A stretch of DNA of 64,000 nucleotides. Source: Streptomyces rhizoryzae. GTDB taxonomy: Bacteria; Actinomycetota; Actinomycetes; Streptomycetales; Streptomycetaceae. Position 1 is the first letter of the stretch, and each line of letters begins with the position of its first letter. The translations under genes were made by a program, and so were the position numbers. Below are positions 23,421-36,597 of the stretch, one piece after another. Below the pieces are notes generated by a model that was not told the origin of the DNA, did not search any database, and saw only the letters and a list, made by a program, of their open reading frames with translations. Location of the stretch: positions 340,911 through 404,910 of the forward strand of contig NZ_JALMUV010000001.1 in assembly GCF_023155275.1 (NCBI RefSeq). Direction: 5' to 3'.

Positions 23421-25958
23421 ATGTTCCGTACCGCCCTGCGCAATGTGCTCGCGCACAAGGCCAGGCTGCTGATGACCGTTCTCGCCGTGACACTCGGCGT
23501 GGCCTTCGTCGCCGGCACCCTGGTCTTCACCTCGACCGTCTCCGCCGCGTACCAGAACAGCTCGCACAAGAGCTTTGACGAGGTGGACGTCGCCATCCGG
23601 GGCGGTGATCCCCGCACCCGGACGCGTACCACCCCCAAGCTCACCCGGGAACTCATGGACCGGGTGGCGAGGGTGCCGGGCGTGCAGTCGGTGACCGGGG
23701 TGGTCTCCGGCTTCACCGCCGTGGCCGGCAAGAACGGCGATCTGGTGGGGCAGGGATGGACCACCCAGGGCGCCAACTACGTCGCGACCGGCGGAGCCCG
23801 GGACGCCCGCTATCCGCTCAAGGACGGGCGCGCCCCGCACGGGCCGGGCGAGGTGGTGCTCGACGCGAAGACGGCCGAGCGAGCGGGGTACCGCGTCGGT
23901 GAATCCGTCCGTCTGTCGGTCGACGGGCCGGTCCGCACGCCGCGACTGGTCGGGATCTTCACCACCGACAGCGGTGAGGTCGCCGCGGGCGGCACCCTCG
24001 CCCTGTTCGACACGCCTACCGCGCAGCAACTGTTCGGCATGCCCGGGGAGTTCAGCGAGATCGACGTCAAGGCCGCCCCGGGCACGTCCCAGACCGCTCT
24101 CGCGGCGGCTGTCGGGAAGGTGCTCCCCAAGGAGCTGCGCACGACCACGGGAAGGAGCCTCGCCGACTCGCAGGCCGTCATGGCCGAGAGCCGGACGACC
24201 AGCCTCCAGACCACGCTGCTGACCTTCGCCGGCATCGCGCTGTTCGTCGCCATCTTCCTGATCGCCAATACCTTCACCATGCTCGTCGCCCAGCGCACCA
24301 AGGAGCTGGCCCTGCTGCGCGCGGTGGGCGCCACCCGCCGTCAGGTGACCCGTTCCGTCCTCATCGAGGCGTTCCTCGTCGGCCTGGCGGCCGCGGTCGC
24401 GGGGCTCGTCGGCGGCATCGGTATCGGCGCCGCGATGCGCCCGCTGACCTCGTCCTTCGGCAACGGTGGACAGACACTGCCCGAGGGCCCTCTGGCCATC
24501 ACCCCGGCCGCGGTCATCACCTCACTCGTCGTCGGGATCGGCATCACGATGCTGGCCGCCTGGCTGCCGGGCCGCCGCGCCGCGAAGATCCCGCCGGTGG
24601 CCGCGATGAGCAGCGTGCACGCGGTGGCCACTCCCCGCTCGCTGGTCGTGCGCAACGCCTTCGGTGCCCTGATCACGGCAGCCGGCGGCATCGGCGTCCT
24701 GGGGGCGTCCGGATCGACGCTGGACGACGGACAGATGCCCATGGCGCTGAGCGGTGCGGTCCTGATGACCGGGGTGCTCGTCCTGACGCCGCTGCTGTCC
24801 CGCCCTTTCATCGCCGCCGCTGCGCCGCTCCTGCGCGCCTTCGGGGTCTGCGGCAAGCTCGCCCGCGAGAACGCGCTGCGCAACCCGCGCCGTACCGCGG
24901 CCACGGCTTCTGCCCTCACCATCGGCCTCACCCTGATCACCGCACTGACGGTCGTCGGGGTCAGCAGCGAACGGAGCATCGACCAGAAGGCCACCGCCGC
25001 CCTCTCCGCCGACTACGTGGTGCGGATGGCCACCTACGATCCGCTCTCCGGGACTGTCGAGAAGCGCCTGGGGAAGGTCGACGGGGTCAGCGCCGTCAGC
25101 CCGCTGCGCGCGGCCCCGGCCCGCATCGCCGGCCGAGACACCTTCGTGAGCGGCATCGACGCCTCCACCATCAGGAGCCTGCTCCGGCCCCAGTTCACCA
25201 CGGGCTCCCTCGCCGGATTCGGCGGCCGCGGCATCATCGTCGCCAAGGACACCGCCCAGGAGCGCGGATGGCACACCGGCACCACCGTGCCGGTCACCTA
25301 CCCGGACGGCACACAGGGCGAGCTGACCGTCTCCGGTATCTTCCAGCGCAACGACCTGCTCAGGGGCATCGTTCTCGACACCCGTACCCTCGACCCGCAC
25401 GTGCAGACCGCGACGGCCGAGCAGGTTCTGGTCAAGACGGAGGGCGGCCCCAGCGACACCGTCAAACGGAACATCGCCAAGGCGCTCGGCGACAGCCCGG
25501 CCGTACTCGTCCAGAGCAAGCAGGACGTCTCCGACTCCATCGCCCGCAGCATGACGATGATGCTCAACATCCTCTACGGGCTGCTCGCCATGGCCGTGCT
25601 CGTGGCCGTCCTCGGTGTCATCAACACCCTGGCCATGTCCGTTGCCGAACGGGCACCGGAGATCGGCATGCTGCGTGCCATCGGCCTGGACCGGGACGGC
25701 GCCAAACGCATGGTGCGCCTGGAGTCGCTGGCCATCTCCCTCTTCGGCGGAGTCCTCGGCATCGGACTCGGCGTCTTCCTCGGCTGGGCCGGCACCCGGC
25801 TGCTCGCCTCCGACATGCCCGGCTTCGAACTCGTCGTGCCCTGGGGGCGGCTGGCCCTCTTCCTGACGCTGTCAGCCATGGTGGGAATGCTCGCCGCGCT
25901 CTGGCCCGCCCGGCGCGCCGCCCGCCTCAACCTGCTCAACGCCATCAAAGCGGAGTAG
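23421..25958 (+). CDS. FtsX/MacB-type ABC transporter permease
   Basis: 845 residues from ATG 23421 (MFRTALRNVLAHKARLLMTV); an in-frame TTG at 23415 has no better ribosome site. N-terminal helix ~12-34, a large extracytoplasmic domain (~35-250), an FtsX domain with three helices (~265-390), a second block with its own helix and extracytoplasmic domain (~490-700), and a second FtsX domain (~710-840). This duplicated layout is typical of actinobacterial permeases that export or detoxify antimicrobial compounds. It partners the ATPase upstream and is probably controlled by the divergent kinase/regulator. Confidence 0.94.
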   Translation: MFRTALRNVLAHKARLLMTVLAVTLGVAFVAGTLVFTSTVSAAYQNSSHKSFDEVDVAIRGGDPRTRTRTTPKLTRELMDRVARVPGVQSVTGVVSGFTAVAGKNGDLVGQGWTTQGANYVATGGARDARYPLKDGRAPHGPGEVVLDAKTAERAGYRVGESVRLSVDGPVRTPRLVGIFTTDSGEVAAGGTLALFDTPTAQQLFGMPGEFSEIDVKAAPGTSQTALAAAVGKVLPKELRTTTGRSLADSQAVMAESRTTSLQTTLLTFAGIALFVAIFLIANTFTMLVAQRTKELALLRAVGATRRQVTRSVLIEAFLVGLAAAVAGLVGGIGIGAAMRPLTSSFGNGGQTLPEGPLAITPAAVITSLVVGIGITMLAAWLPGRRAAKIPPVAAMSSVHAVATPRSLVVRNAFGALITAAGGIGVLGASGSTLDDGQMPMALSGAVLMTGVLVLTPLLSRPFIAAAAPLLRAFGVCGKLARENALRNPRRTAATASALTIGLTLITALTVVGVSSERSIDQKATAALSADYVVRMATYDPLSGTVEKRLGKVDGVSAVSPLRAAPARIAGRDTFVSGIDASTIRSLLRPQFTTGSLAGFGGRGIIVAKDTAQERGWHTGTTVPVTYPDGTQGELTVSGIFQRNDLLRGIVLDTRTLDPHVQTATAEQVLVKTEGGPSDTVKRNIAKALGDSPAVLVQSKQDVSDSIARSMTMMLNILYGLLAMAVLVAVLGVINTLAMSVAERAPEIGMLRAIGLDRDGAKRMVRLESLAISLFGGVLGIGLGVFLGWAGTRLLASDMPGFELVVPWGRLALFLTLSAMVGMLAALWPARRAARLNLLNAIKAE

Positions 25959-26349
25959 ACCCCGGTGACCGCACGGCGCACCACGGCGGACGCTCCGAAG
26001 CGGACGGCCCAGCGCCTTGAGGCGCTGCCCGCCTCCTGTGTGCCGCCCGTGCTGCGGAACGGCCCCCGCTGTGGCGTCGAGCTGCTCCAGACGCTCAACG
26101 CCCTGGGGGCCGGGCCCGCAAGCACGGCACATTCTCCCCCTGGTCACCCCGGGCTGAGCCGGAACGGGCCGGTGCACGCCCCGCACGTCGGGTGCCTGCC
26201 TGAAGGAGAGTTCAGCGCCGTGAACGTCGGTGTGACTGCGCAACGTGTCGACGGCGCTGTCCGCCTCAGTGTGCGGCGCGTCCTCTCCATCAGCAGCACG
26301 AGCGTACGGACACGCCCTGGTTGCCGACACCGTGCAGCTGGAAGAGGGC

Positions 26350-26590
26350 TTCTCCCGCGATGTCCGCGGCCCGGGCCCTTGCCCGCTCTTCCCTCCAGCT
26401 CCCGGCGCAAGGGATCGCAGGCGAGTTCCGCCAGCAGCGCAGCTGCCTCGCGGAGCTCTGCTGCCTTGCGTACCTGGGCCGCTTCCTCGGACAGTCGGTC
26501 GACCTGGCGCCACTGCGCCCGCGACGACTCCGCAGCCCTGTCGCGGGCCGCGGCCGTCTCGGCCGCGGCCCATGCGTCCCGGAGCATCAC
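26350..26590 (-). pseudogene. Possible decayed small coiled-coil protein
   Basis: From ATG 26590 (GTAGGTG upstream) the frame begins MMLRDAWAAAETAAARDRAA, followed by ~50 residues rich in Ala, Glu and Arg with coiled-coil periodicity (RLSEEAAQVRKAAELREAAA). Near 26400 the plausible sequence continues in another frame (ERARARAADIAGEALFQLHG), suggesting a frameshift. No family is recognised. It could be a small real protein. Confidence 0.3.
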
Positions 26591-26709
26591 CTACCCACGC
26601 CCACCACGTGACACAGAGCAGGGTTGCGTCACGGAAGGGTCGGAGCCCGTGGCGCGGATGTCTTCGGCATCAGGGAGGATGTCCGTGCCGACAGCTAAGG
26701 CTGTGCACT

Positions 26710-26919
26710 GTGTGGCGAGTTCGAGGAGTCGTTCATAGCAGCAGAGGGCTGCGGCAATGCCGCGGAAGGCCGGGTAGTTGCGGTGGCATGCGTATCGGTG
26801 TTGAGCCCGCGGCAGGCGATCAGCCAGGACATCGTGTGATCGATGGCCCATCCGCGGCGTCTCAGGCGGTCATTGGATTCGGCGCCCTTGCGGGCCATGC
26901 GCACGCCGATGTGCTTGCC
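26710..26919 (-). mobile_element. IS5-family transposase remnant (C-terminal part)
   Basis: GKHIGVRMARKGAESNDRLR, then RRGWAIDHTMSWL corresponds to the C-terminal motif of IS5-group transposases (RIARRGIESSERLGRHRWVIERTMSWL), including the region of the last catalytic acidic residue, here D in WAIDHT. After a frameshift near 26798 it continues as NYPAFRGIAAALCCYERLL. The rest of the element is missing, so it is inactive. Confidence 0.75.
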
Positions 26920-26960
26920 CCTCAACCATTTCCGCGGGCGAGGGACGCCGTGAGCGTCAT

Positions 26961-27002
26961 GCCGGCGTCGGGATCCCCGTACCCGGCGATCCCGACGCCG
27001 GC
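26961..27002 (-). terminator. Strong hairpin terminator of the hydrolase gene
   Basis: Perfect 15-bp arms (GCCGGCGTCGGGATC / GATCCCGACGCCGGC) around a 12-nt loop, 38 bp beyond the stop of the minus-strand hydrolase. This is one of the two longest perfect stems in the window. Confidence 0.85.
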
Positions 27003-27040
27003 CTCGATCCGCAGGTCCGTCGCGCGGGCCTGCGGCCGGG

Positions 27041-31302
<4,262 letters not shown>

Positions 31303-31378
31303 TTGGTACGTTCACGCGATGCCCCTCCGCGCCTGAACCACTTGGCTGGGACAGCGAACTCAACCGGAGGGCACCGCC

Positions 31379-32143
31379 ATGCCACCTGCTCCCCCACCGC
31401 CGACCATCGTGCTCGTGCACGGGGCGTTCACCGATGCCTCATCCTGGGCGAAGGTCATCGGCCTCCTGCACGCTGCCGGTTCGGCCGTGCGCGCCCCGGC
31501 GAACCCGCTGCGCGGCCTGACACAGGACGCCGCCCACCTCAGGAGCGTGCTCCGCGGCATCGATGCCCCTGTCGTGCTGGTCGGCCACGGCTACGGCGGC
31601 GCGGTCATCACGCACGCCGCCACCGACGCCGACAACGTCGTGGCGTTGTGCTACGTCGCGGCGTTCGGCCTCGACGCCGGCGAGTGCGTCCTGGACATCC
31701 TGAGCCGGTTTCCCCCCGTGCCGGGGGCCGACGCGGCCTTCACCGCCGGCCTTCCGGCGCCGCTGCCGGACGGCCCGGACACCGAGCTCTACGTCAGTGA
31801 GGAACAGTTCCCCCAGGTGTACGCCGCCGACCTTCCGCCCCATGTGGGGAAGGTGATGTCCGTGACCCAACGCCCGATCACCCACACCGCGCTGACCAGC
31901 AGATCGGGCCCGCCGGCCTGGGCCTCCAAGCCGTCCTGGTACGCCATCGCGACCGCCGACCGGATGCTCAACCCCACCGCTCAGCGCTTCATGGCACAAC
32001 GCATGGCGGCCACCGAATACCTGCTGGACGGCTCGCACGGCCTGGTGCTGTCGCAGCCCGACGCCGTGGTGGCGATGATTCGGGAAGCCGCCGGACAGGG
32101 CACCGGCCGCAGCGCCGGCGACGCGCTGAGACATCCCTTCTGA
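31379..32143 (+). CDS. Alpha/beta hydrolase homologue lacking the nucleophile serine
   Basis: 254 residues with the family opening TIVLVHGAFTDASSWAKVI. At the nucleophile elbow, where homologues have GHSYGG, this protein has GHGYGG: residue 71 is Gly (codon GGC). The acid (TADRMLNP) and the histidine H220 (DGSHGLVLSQP) remain. Without Ser it should not perform normal ester hydrolysis; it may be a ligand-binding or regulatory protein, or use another residue. The remainder is intact in length and codon use, so it does not look like a decaying gene. It follows the LAL regulator on the same strand. Confidence 0.88.
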   Translation: MPPAPPPPTIVLVHGAFTDASSWAKVIGLLHAAGSAVRAPANPLRGLTQDAAHLRSVLRGIDAPVVLVGHGYGGAVITHAATDADNVVALCYVAAFGLDAGECVLDILSRFPPVPGADAAFTAGLPAPLPDGPDTELYVSEEQFPQVYAADLPPHVGKVMSVTQRPITHTALTSRSGPPAWASKPSWYAIATADRMLNPTAQRFMAQRMAATEYLLDGSHGLVLSQPDAVVAMIREAAGQGTGRSAGDALRHPF

Positions 32144-32292
32144 GCAGTAAAAGAGGTGATCACCGGTCTTCGCGCAGCGCCGTATACCATGCGCTGGAAA
32201 GAAAGATGCCGCTATGGGGGCATCGTGATGGCATCCCCGGAATCCGGATCCGCCGATCCCGGCGGCAGGCGTCCCTCGGCAAAGGCACCAGC

Positions 32293-33546
32293 ATGATTTC
32301 ACCGGCCAGACCGCCGGCGCGGCGGATTGCCGCCCTCTTGTCCGGAACCATCGCCCTGGCACTGGCCGTCACGGGGTGCGGTGGCGGGACCGGCACCGGT
32401 TCCGATACCGGCAAGGTCACGTCCATCACGGCACTCGACTACTACTCCGACGAAGCCGAACACAGCCAATGGGGCGAGATACTCAGCGCCTGCGGCAGGT
32501 CCGCCGGCGTGAAGGTCGAGCAGACGAGCGTTCCGCCGGCGTCGCTCATGCCCAAGATCCTGCAGCAGGCGTCGTCGCGGACCCTCCCCGACCTGTTGAT
32601 GGTGGACAATCCCGACCTGCAACAGATCGCGCAGACCGGCGCGCTGACCCCGCTGGACCCCTACGGCATCGACTCCAGCGGCTTCGCCAAGGGCATCCTG
32701 TCGGCGGGCACCTACAAGGGAAAGGTGTACGGTCTCGCGCCCGACGTCAGCACGGTCGCCCTCTTCTACAACAAGGACATGCTCGCCAAGGCCGGTGTCG
32801 CCGTGCCGAGGACCTGGGACGAACTGAAGGCCGCGGCGGCCGAGCTGACCCGCCCCGGGCGCTACGGCATGGCGGTCGACGCGAACGCCACGTTCGAGGG
32901 CAGTTGGCAGTTCCTGCCCTTCCTGTGGTCCAACGGCGGGGACGAGAAACGGCTCGACACCCCGCAGGCCGCGCAGGCGCTCCAGCTGTGGGTCGACCTG
33001 GTGAAGAGCGGATCCATGTCGAAGTCGGTGCTGAACTGGACGCAGGCCGACGTCCACGACCAGTTCGCCGCCGGGAAGACAGCCATGATGATCAACGGAC
33101 CGTGGCGGATCCCGGCGCTGAACAAGGACAAGAACCTGCACTGGGGAGTGGCCCCCATCCCCGTTCCCCGGGCCGCGCAGACCCCGATCACGCCGCTCGG
33201 CGGTGAGGTGTGGACGGTCCCGCGGAGCGCTTCCAAGGCCCGGCAGGAGAAGGCCGCCCAGGTCCTCGCCTGTCTGAACCACTCCTCCAGCATGCTCACC
33301 CTGGCCAAGCAGCACTTCACCGTGCCCTCCCGCTCCGCCCTGGCGTCGCGGTACGCCGAGCAGGTCCCGTCGATGGCTGCCTTCGTCAAGAGCGTGGAAG
33401 CGGCGCGGTCCCGTACCAGCCAGCTCGGCGTCAAGTGGCCCAAGGCGGCGACCGGGATATACACCGCGATCCAGTCGGCGCTGGCGGGCGAGCAGACACC
33501 GGAGGAAGCCCTCAGGCATGCCCAGCGGATCGCGACCGGCGACTGA
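32293..33546 (+). CDS. Sugar-type ABC importer, extracellular solute-binding lipoprotein
   Basis: 417 residues from ATG 32293; the earlier ATG at 32206 would bury the signal. Lipoprotein signal: arginines, a hydrophobic stretch, then lipobox AVTGC with the lipidated C29. The mature part is a family 1 solute-binding protein (PDLLMVDNPDLQQIAQTGAL, VSTVALFYNKDMLAKAGVAV, PRTWDELKAAAAELT, FAAGKTAMMINGPWRI), which typically binds mono- or oligosaccharides. It is the first gene of a three-gene importer; the next gene starts inside it (29-bp overlap). No ATPase is encoded nearby, so a shared MsiK-like ATPase is likely. Confidence 0.95.
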   Translation: MISPARPPARRIAALLSGTIALALAVTGCGGGTGTGSDTGKVTSITALDYYSDEAEHSQWGEILSACGRSAGVKVEQTSVPPASLMPKILQQASSRTLPDLLMVDNPDLQQIAQTGALTPLDPYGIDSSGFAKGILSAGTYKGKVYGLAPDVSTVALFYNKDMLAKAGVAVPRTWDELKAAAAELTRPGRYGMAVDANATFEGSWQFLPFLWSNGGDEKRLDTPQAAQALQLWVDLVKSGSMSKSVLNWTQADVHDQFAAGKTAMMINGPWRIPALNKDKNLHWGVAPIPVPRAAQTPITPLGGEVWTVPRSASKARQEKAAQVLACLNHSSSMLTLAKQHFTVPSRSALASRYAEQVPSMAAFVKSVEAARSRTSQLGVKWPKAATGIYTAIQSALAGEQTPEEALRHAQRIATGD

Positions 33547-34441
33547 CCCGGCCCGGGCGCGTTTCCGGGCGCGCCTGGCCCGGTGGATGTACCTCGTGCC
33601 CGCCGCGGCCTACCTGCTGATGTTCTTCGGCTACCCGATCGTCAAGAACATCATGATGAGCTTCCAGCAGTACACGACCACGACGTTCTACACAGGTGCC
33701 GCGCCGTTCGTCGGACTGCGGAACTACGCGGAGATCCTTGCCTCGGACCTGTTCTCCAAGGCCCTGCTGACCACGGCCCTGTTCACCGCCGGCTCGATCG
33801 TCGGGCAGTTCGTGCTCGGCCTGGCCTTCGCCCTGTTCTTCCAGCGCCGTTTCCCGCTCGGCGGCTTTCTGCGCTCGCTCCTGTTGCTGCCGTGGCTGCT
33901 GCCGCTGGTGGCCTCCGGAACGACGTGGAGGTGGATGCTCGACCCCGACACCGGAGTCGTCAACACGGCACTGCGCGGCCTGCATCTCTCGTCGTCCGGC
34001 ATCCCCTGGCTCACCGGTACCTCGCAGGCGCTGGTGTCGGTGATCCTCATCAACATCTGGGTCGGCATCCCCTTCAACACCGCGATCCTGTACGCCGGTC
34101 TCCAGGACATCCCCACGCACCTGTACGAGGCGGCGAAGCTGGACGGCGCCGGCCCGCTGGCGTCGTTCCGCCATGTGACCTGGCCGCTGCTGCGGCCCGT
34201 GGTGGGTGTCGTGCTGGTGCTGGGCGTGGTCTACACGGTCAAGGTGCTGGACCTCGTCCTCGTGGTGACGGGCGGTGGACCGGCGGGCGCCACGGAGACC
34301 CTCGCCACCCGGTCCTACGAACTGTCCTTCCAGCAGTTCGAGTTCGGACGCGGTGCCGCGATGAGCAACGTGCTCATCGTCCTTTCTCTCGCCTTCGCCC
34401 TCGTTTACCTGCGCGCCAACCGTCGCGCCCGGAACGGCTGA
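33518..34441 (+). CDS. ABC sugar importer permease (MalF type)
   Basis: 307 residues; ATG 33518 overlaps the binding-protein gene by 29 bp. Six membrane helices, with the cytoplasmic EAA loop YEAAKLDGAGPLASFRHVTW followed by PLLRP, which couples to the ATPase. It forms a heterodimer with the following MalG-type permease. The short spacing shows an operon of binding protein, MalF-type and MalG-type permeases without an ATPase or glycosidase gene. Confidence 0.95.
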   Translation: MPSGSRPATDPARARFRARLARWMYLVPAAAYLLMFFGYPIVKNIMMSFQQYTTTTFYTGAAPFVGLRNYAEILASDLFSKALLTTALFTAGSIVGQFVLGLAFALFFQRRFPLGGFLRSLLLLPWLLPLVASGTTWRWMLDPDTGVVNTALRGLHLSSSGIPWLTGTSQALVSVILINIWVGIPFNTAILYAGLQDIPTHLYEAAKLDGAGPLASFRHVTWPLLRPVVGVVLVLGVVYTVKVLDLVLVVTGGGPAGATETLATRSYELSFQQFEFGRGAAMSNVLIVLSLAFALVYLRANRRARNG

Positions 34442-34444
34442 GAG

Positions 34445-35269
34445 GTGACCCCCGTGAAGCGCGCACCAGGTCGTGGTTGGCCCTCCACCGTGGTCGGGAT
34501 CGTCCTGCTCGCGCTGATGCTGTTTCCCGTCTACTGGATGGTGAACGCGTCCCTCCAGCCGGCGGGCAACACTCTGCAAGGGGGCTGGTTCCCCTTCCCT
34601 CCGGACCGCAGTGGATACGTCACCGCACTGCGCGATCAGGGACGCAACCTCGTCACCAGCCTCGTCGTAGCCCTCGGCAGTGTCGCCCTCAGCCTGGGGC
34701 TCGCCGCGCCGGCGGCCTACGCGCTGGCCCGGTTCCGCCTCCGCGGCACCAACCTCCTGCTCTTCGGCATCCTGATCACACAGATGGTGCCGGGCATCGT
34801 CGTGGCCAACGCCCTCTACAGCGCCTACCACGACCTGGGACTGCTGAACTCCTCCCTCGGCCTGATCCTCGCCGACTCCACCGCCGGGATCCCCTTCGCG
34901 ATCATCATCCTGCGTTCCTTCATGCAGAGCATTCCCAGGGAGATCATCGAGGCGGCGCGCGTGGACGGGGCCGGCGGGCTGCGGGTGTTCCGCTCCGTGG
35001 TACTCCCGTTGAGCACGAACGCATTGATCACTGCCGGCGTCTTCACCTTCCTCTTCGCCTGGAGCGACTTCCTCTTCGCCCTCACGCTGACCACCACACA
35101 GACCGTCCGGCCGATCACCCTCGGCATCTACCAGTACCTCGGCGCCCACACGAACCAGTGGAACGCCGTCATGGCCACCGCGGTCCTGGCGTCCGTCCCG
35201 GCCGCCGTACTGCTCGTCATCGCTCAGCGCCAGGTCGCCGCCGGTGCCACCGGCGGCGCCGTCAAGTGA
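34445..35269 (+). CDS. ABC sugar importer permease (MalG type)
   Basis: 274 residues from GTG 34445, three bases after the previous stop; a second GTG at 34454 is also possible. Six helices, EAA loop IIEAARVDGAGGLRVFRSVV. The C-terminus (GAHTNQWNAVMATAVLASVP) is typical of MalG/LacG-type permeases. It is the partner of the upstream MalF-type subunit. The AraC-family regulator gene at 35431 follows in the same direction and may control the importer. Confidence 0.95.
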   Translation: MTPVKRAPGRGWPSTVVGIVLLALMLFPVYWMVNASLQPAGNTLQGGWFPFPPDRSGYVTALRDQGRNLVTSLVVALGSVALSLGLAAPAAYALARFRLRGTNLLLFGILITQMVPGIVVANALYSAYHDLGLLNSSLGLILADSTAGIPFAIIILRSFMQSIPREIIEAARVDGAGGLRVFRSVVLPLSTNALITAGVFTFLFAWSDFLFALTLTTTQTVRPITLGIYQYLGAHTNQWNAVMATAVLASVPAAVLLVIAQRQVAAGATGGAVK

Positions 35270-35430
35270 GGGACGTCCCGGTCCGGCACCCCCGATCTAG
35301 CGGATTCACGCGATGTTCCGTACCGGGCCGGCTGGCACGGTGTTCCGGAAGGCACACCGGGTCTTCGGCGCTCGGACTGTCCGGTCACCGGATCCGAATC
35401 GCCCGTCGATAACGATCCCAAGGGGGCCAG

Positions 35431-36405
35431 ATGCCCGTCGTTCTCTCCACCGCCGATCTGTCCGCAGCCGACCGTAGCGAGCGCTGGCATGAAGCGGTGT
35501 CCCGGACGTTCATACCGCTCGAGGTCAATATCCTGGAGGAGACTCCGTCGCCAGGAAGAATCGTCACCCATCAATTGGGTGCCACGCAGGTGTCGAACGT
35601 CCAGGCCGGCTCTCAAGAAGTGACGCGCAGCAAGCGCCTGATAGCCCGGGACGGGAAGGAATACCTGATCCTCACGCTTCAGCGCCGAGGCAGCGCCGTC
35701 AAGGAGCAGGACGGGAGGGAGTGCCTGATAGAGCCGGGAAATTTCTCTATCTCCGATTCATCTCGCGTGTTCAGAAAGAAAGTTGAGGGCGATTTCCGCT
35801 TCACCTCCTTTCAATTCCCTCGAAAGGATCTGCGCGTGCGGGACGAGGACCTGCACGCGCTGACCGCGCGGCCGTTCTCGGGGCGCGAGGGAAGCGCCGC
35901 GCTGGTGGCTTCCTATTTCGCACGCATGGCGCGCGAAGCAGCGGGCTTCGACGACTTCGTCGGCCGTCAGTTCGTCGCCACCGGGCTCGATCTGCTGGCA
36001 CTGGTCATCAACGAGCGGCGCGGCCGCTTCCGGCCCCAGGCTCCGGAAACCGCCGCGGCCATGACGGTGCGGGTCAAGGACCACATCCTGCAGAACCTCT
36101 CCGACCCGGACCTGTCCCCCACCTCGATCGCCGCCGCTCACTTCATTTCGGTGCGCTACCTGCACAAGCTGTTCCAGATGGAGGGAACCACCGTCGGGGA
36201 GTGGATCCGGACGGAGCGGCTGGAGCGGTGCCGCCGGGATCTTCTGCGGGCACCGGCTCTGGGGCTCGGGGTGGCGACCATCGCCCGACGCTGGGGGTTC
36301 GTGAGCCCCAGCCATTTCAGTCGTGTTTTCCGTGCTGCTTACGGCATAGCGCCTCGCGACTGGCAGGCCGAGGGCCTGTCCGGTGAGCGGCGCACGGCTG
36401 CGTGA
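35431..36405 (+). CDS. AraC-family regulator with AraC-binding-like (cupin) domain
   Basis: 324 residues, RBS AAGGGGG. The N-terminal ~1-190 fit the AraC_binding_2 type (ADRSERWHEAVSRTFIPLEV, then YLILTLQRRGSAVKEQDGRE and PGNFSISDSSRVF). The C-terminal double HTH is at ~212-315 (LSPTSIAAAHFISVRYLHKL, then VATIARRWGFVSPSHFSRVF). Such regulators (NphR/AlkR-like) often activate small-molecule catabolism. Its position between a sugar-type importer and cydABDC leaves the target open; the importer is the closest candidate. GC at third positions is slightly lower in the first third than in neighbours. Confidence 0.92.
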   Translation: MPVVLSTADLSAADRSERWHEAVSRTFIPLEVNILEETPSPGRIVTHQLGATQVSNVQAGSQEVTRSKRLIARDGKEYLILTLQRRGSAVKEQDGRECLIEPGNFSISDSSRVFRKKVEGDFRFTSFQFPRKDLRVRDEDLHALTARPFSGREGSAALVASYFARMAREAAGFDDFVGRQFVATGLDLLALVINERRGRFRPQAPETAAAMTVRVKDHILQNLSDPDLSPTSIAAAHFISVRYLHKLFQMEGTTVGEWIRTERLERCRRDLLRAPALGLGVATIARRWGFVSPSHFSRVFRAAYGIAPRDWQAEGLSGERRTAA

Positions 36406-36433
36406 CGTCACCCGCGCGGCTCGTCACCGGAAA

Positions 36434-36455
36434 CCGCCGGGGAACTCACCGGCGG
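36434..36455 (+). terminator. Candidate hairpin after the AraC regulator
   Basis: CCGCCGG / CCGGCGG with an 8-nt loop, 29 bp beyond the AraC stop and before the cyd promoter region. It is a short stem, so only a moderate candidate. Confidence 0.45.
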
Positions 36456-36597
36456 GCGGGACCGAACCGGCCTGGGCCGAGGGCGCCGGGAACATGGCGC
36501 TGCGAGGAAACGAGTGGTGCGCCCAGGGGCAAAAGCAAACCATGAGCCGAACCTAGGGTGGCGCAGGGGCAGAGGAACACAAGAAAGAGGAGAAACC

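Larger units (their letters stand above)
25959..27040. other. Gene-poor region with transposase debris
   Basis: About 1.08 kb. From 25959 to ~26140 nothing is recognised. 26144-26590 (minus) has a possible decayed small gene, 26710-26919 a transposase C-terminus, and 26961-27002 a strong hairpin. Confidence 0.5.

Noticed and set aside
32299..33519. 406-residue minus-strand frame opposite the solute-binding protein
   Set aside because: The plus strand encodes a lipobox and clear binding-protein motifs; the antisense frame has none.
36406..36597. Rex operator upstream of cydA
   Set aside because: Rex controls cyd in some streptomycetes, but I could not find a TGTGAAN6TTCACA-like site in this region.
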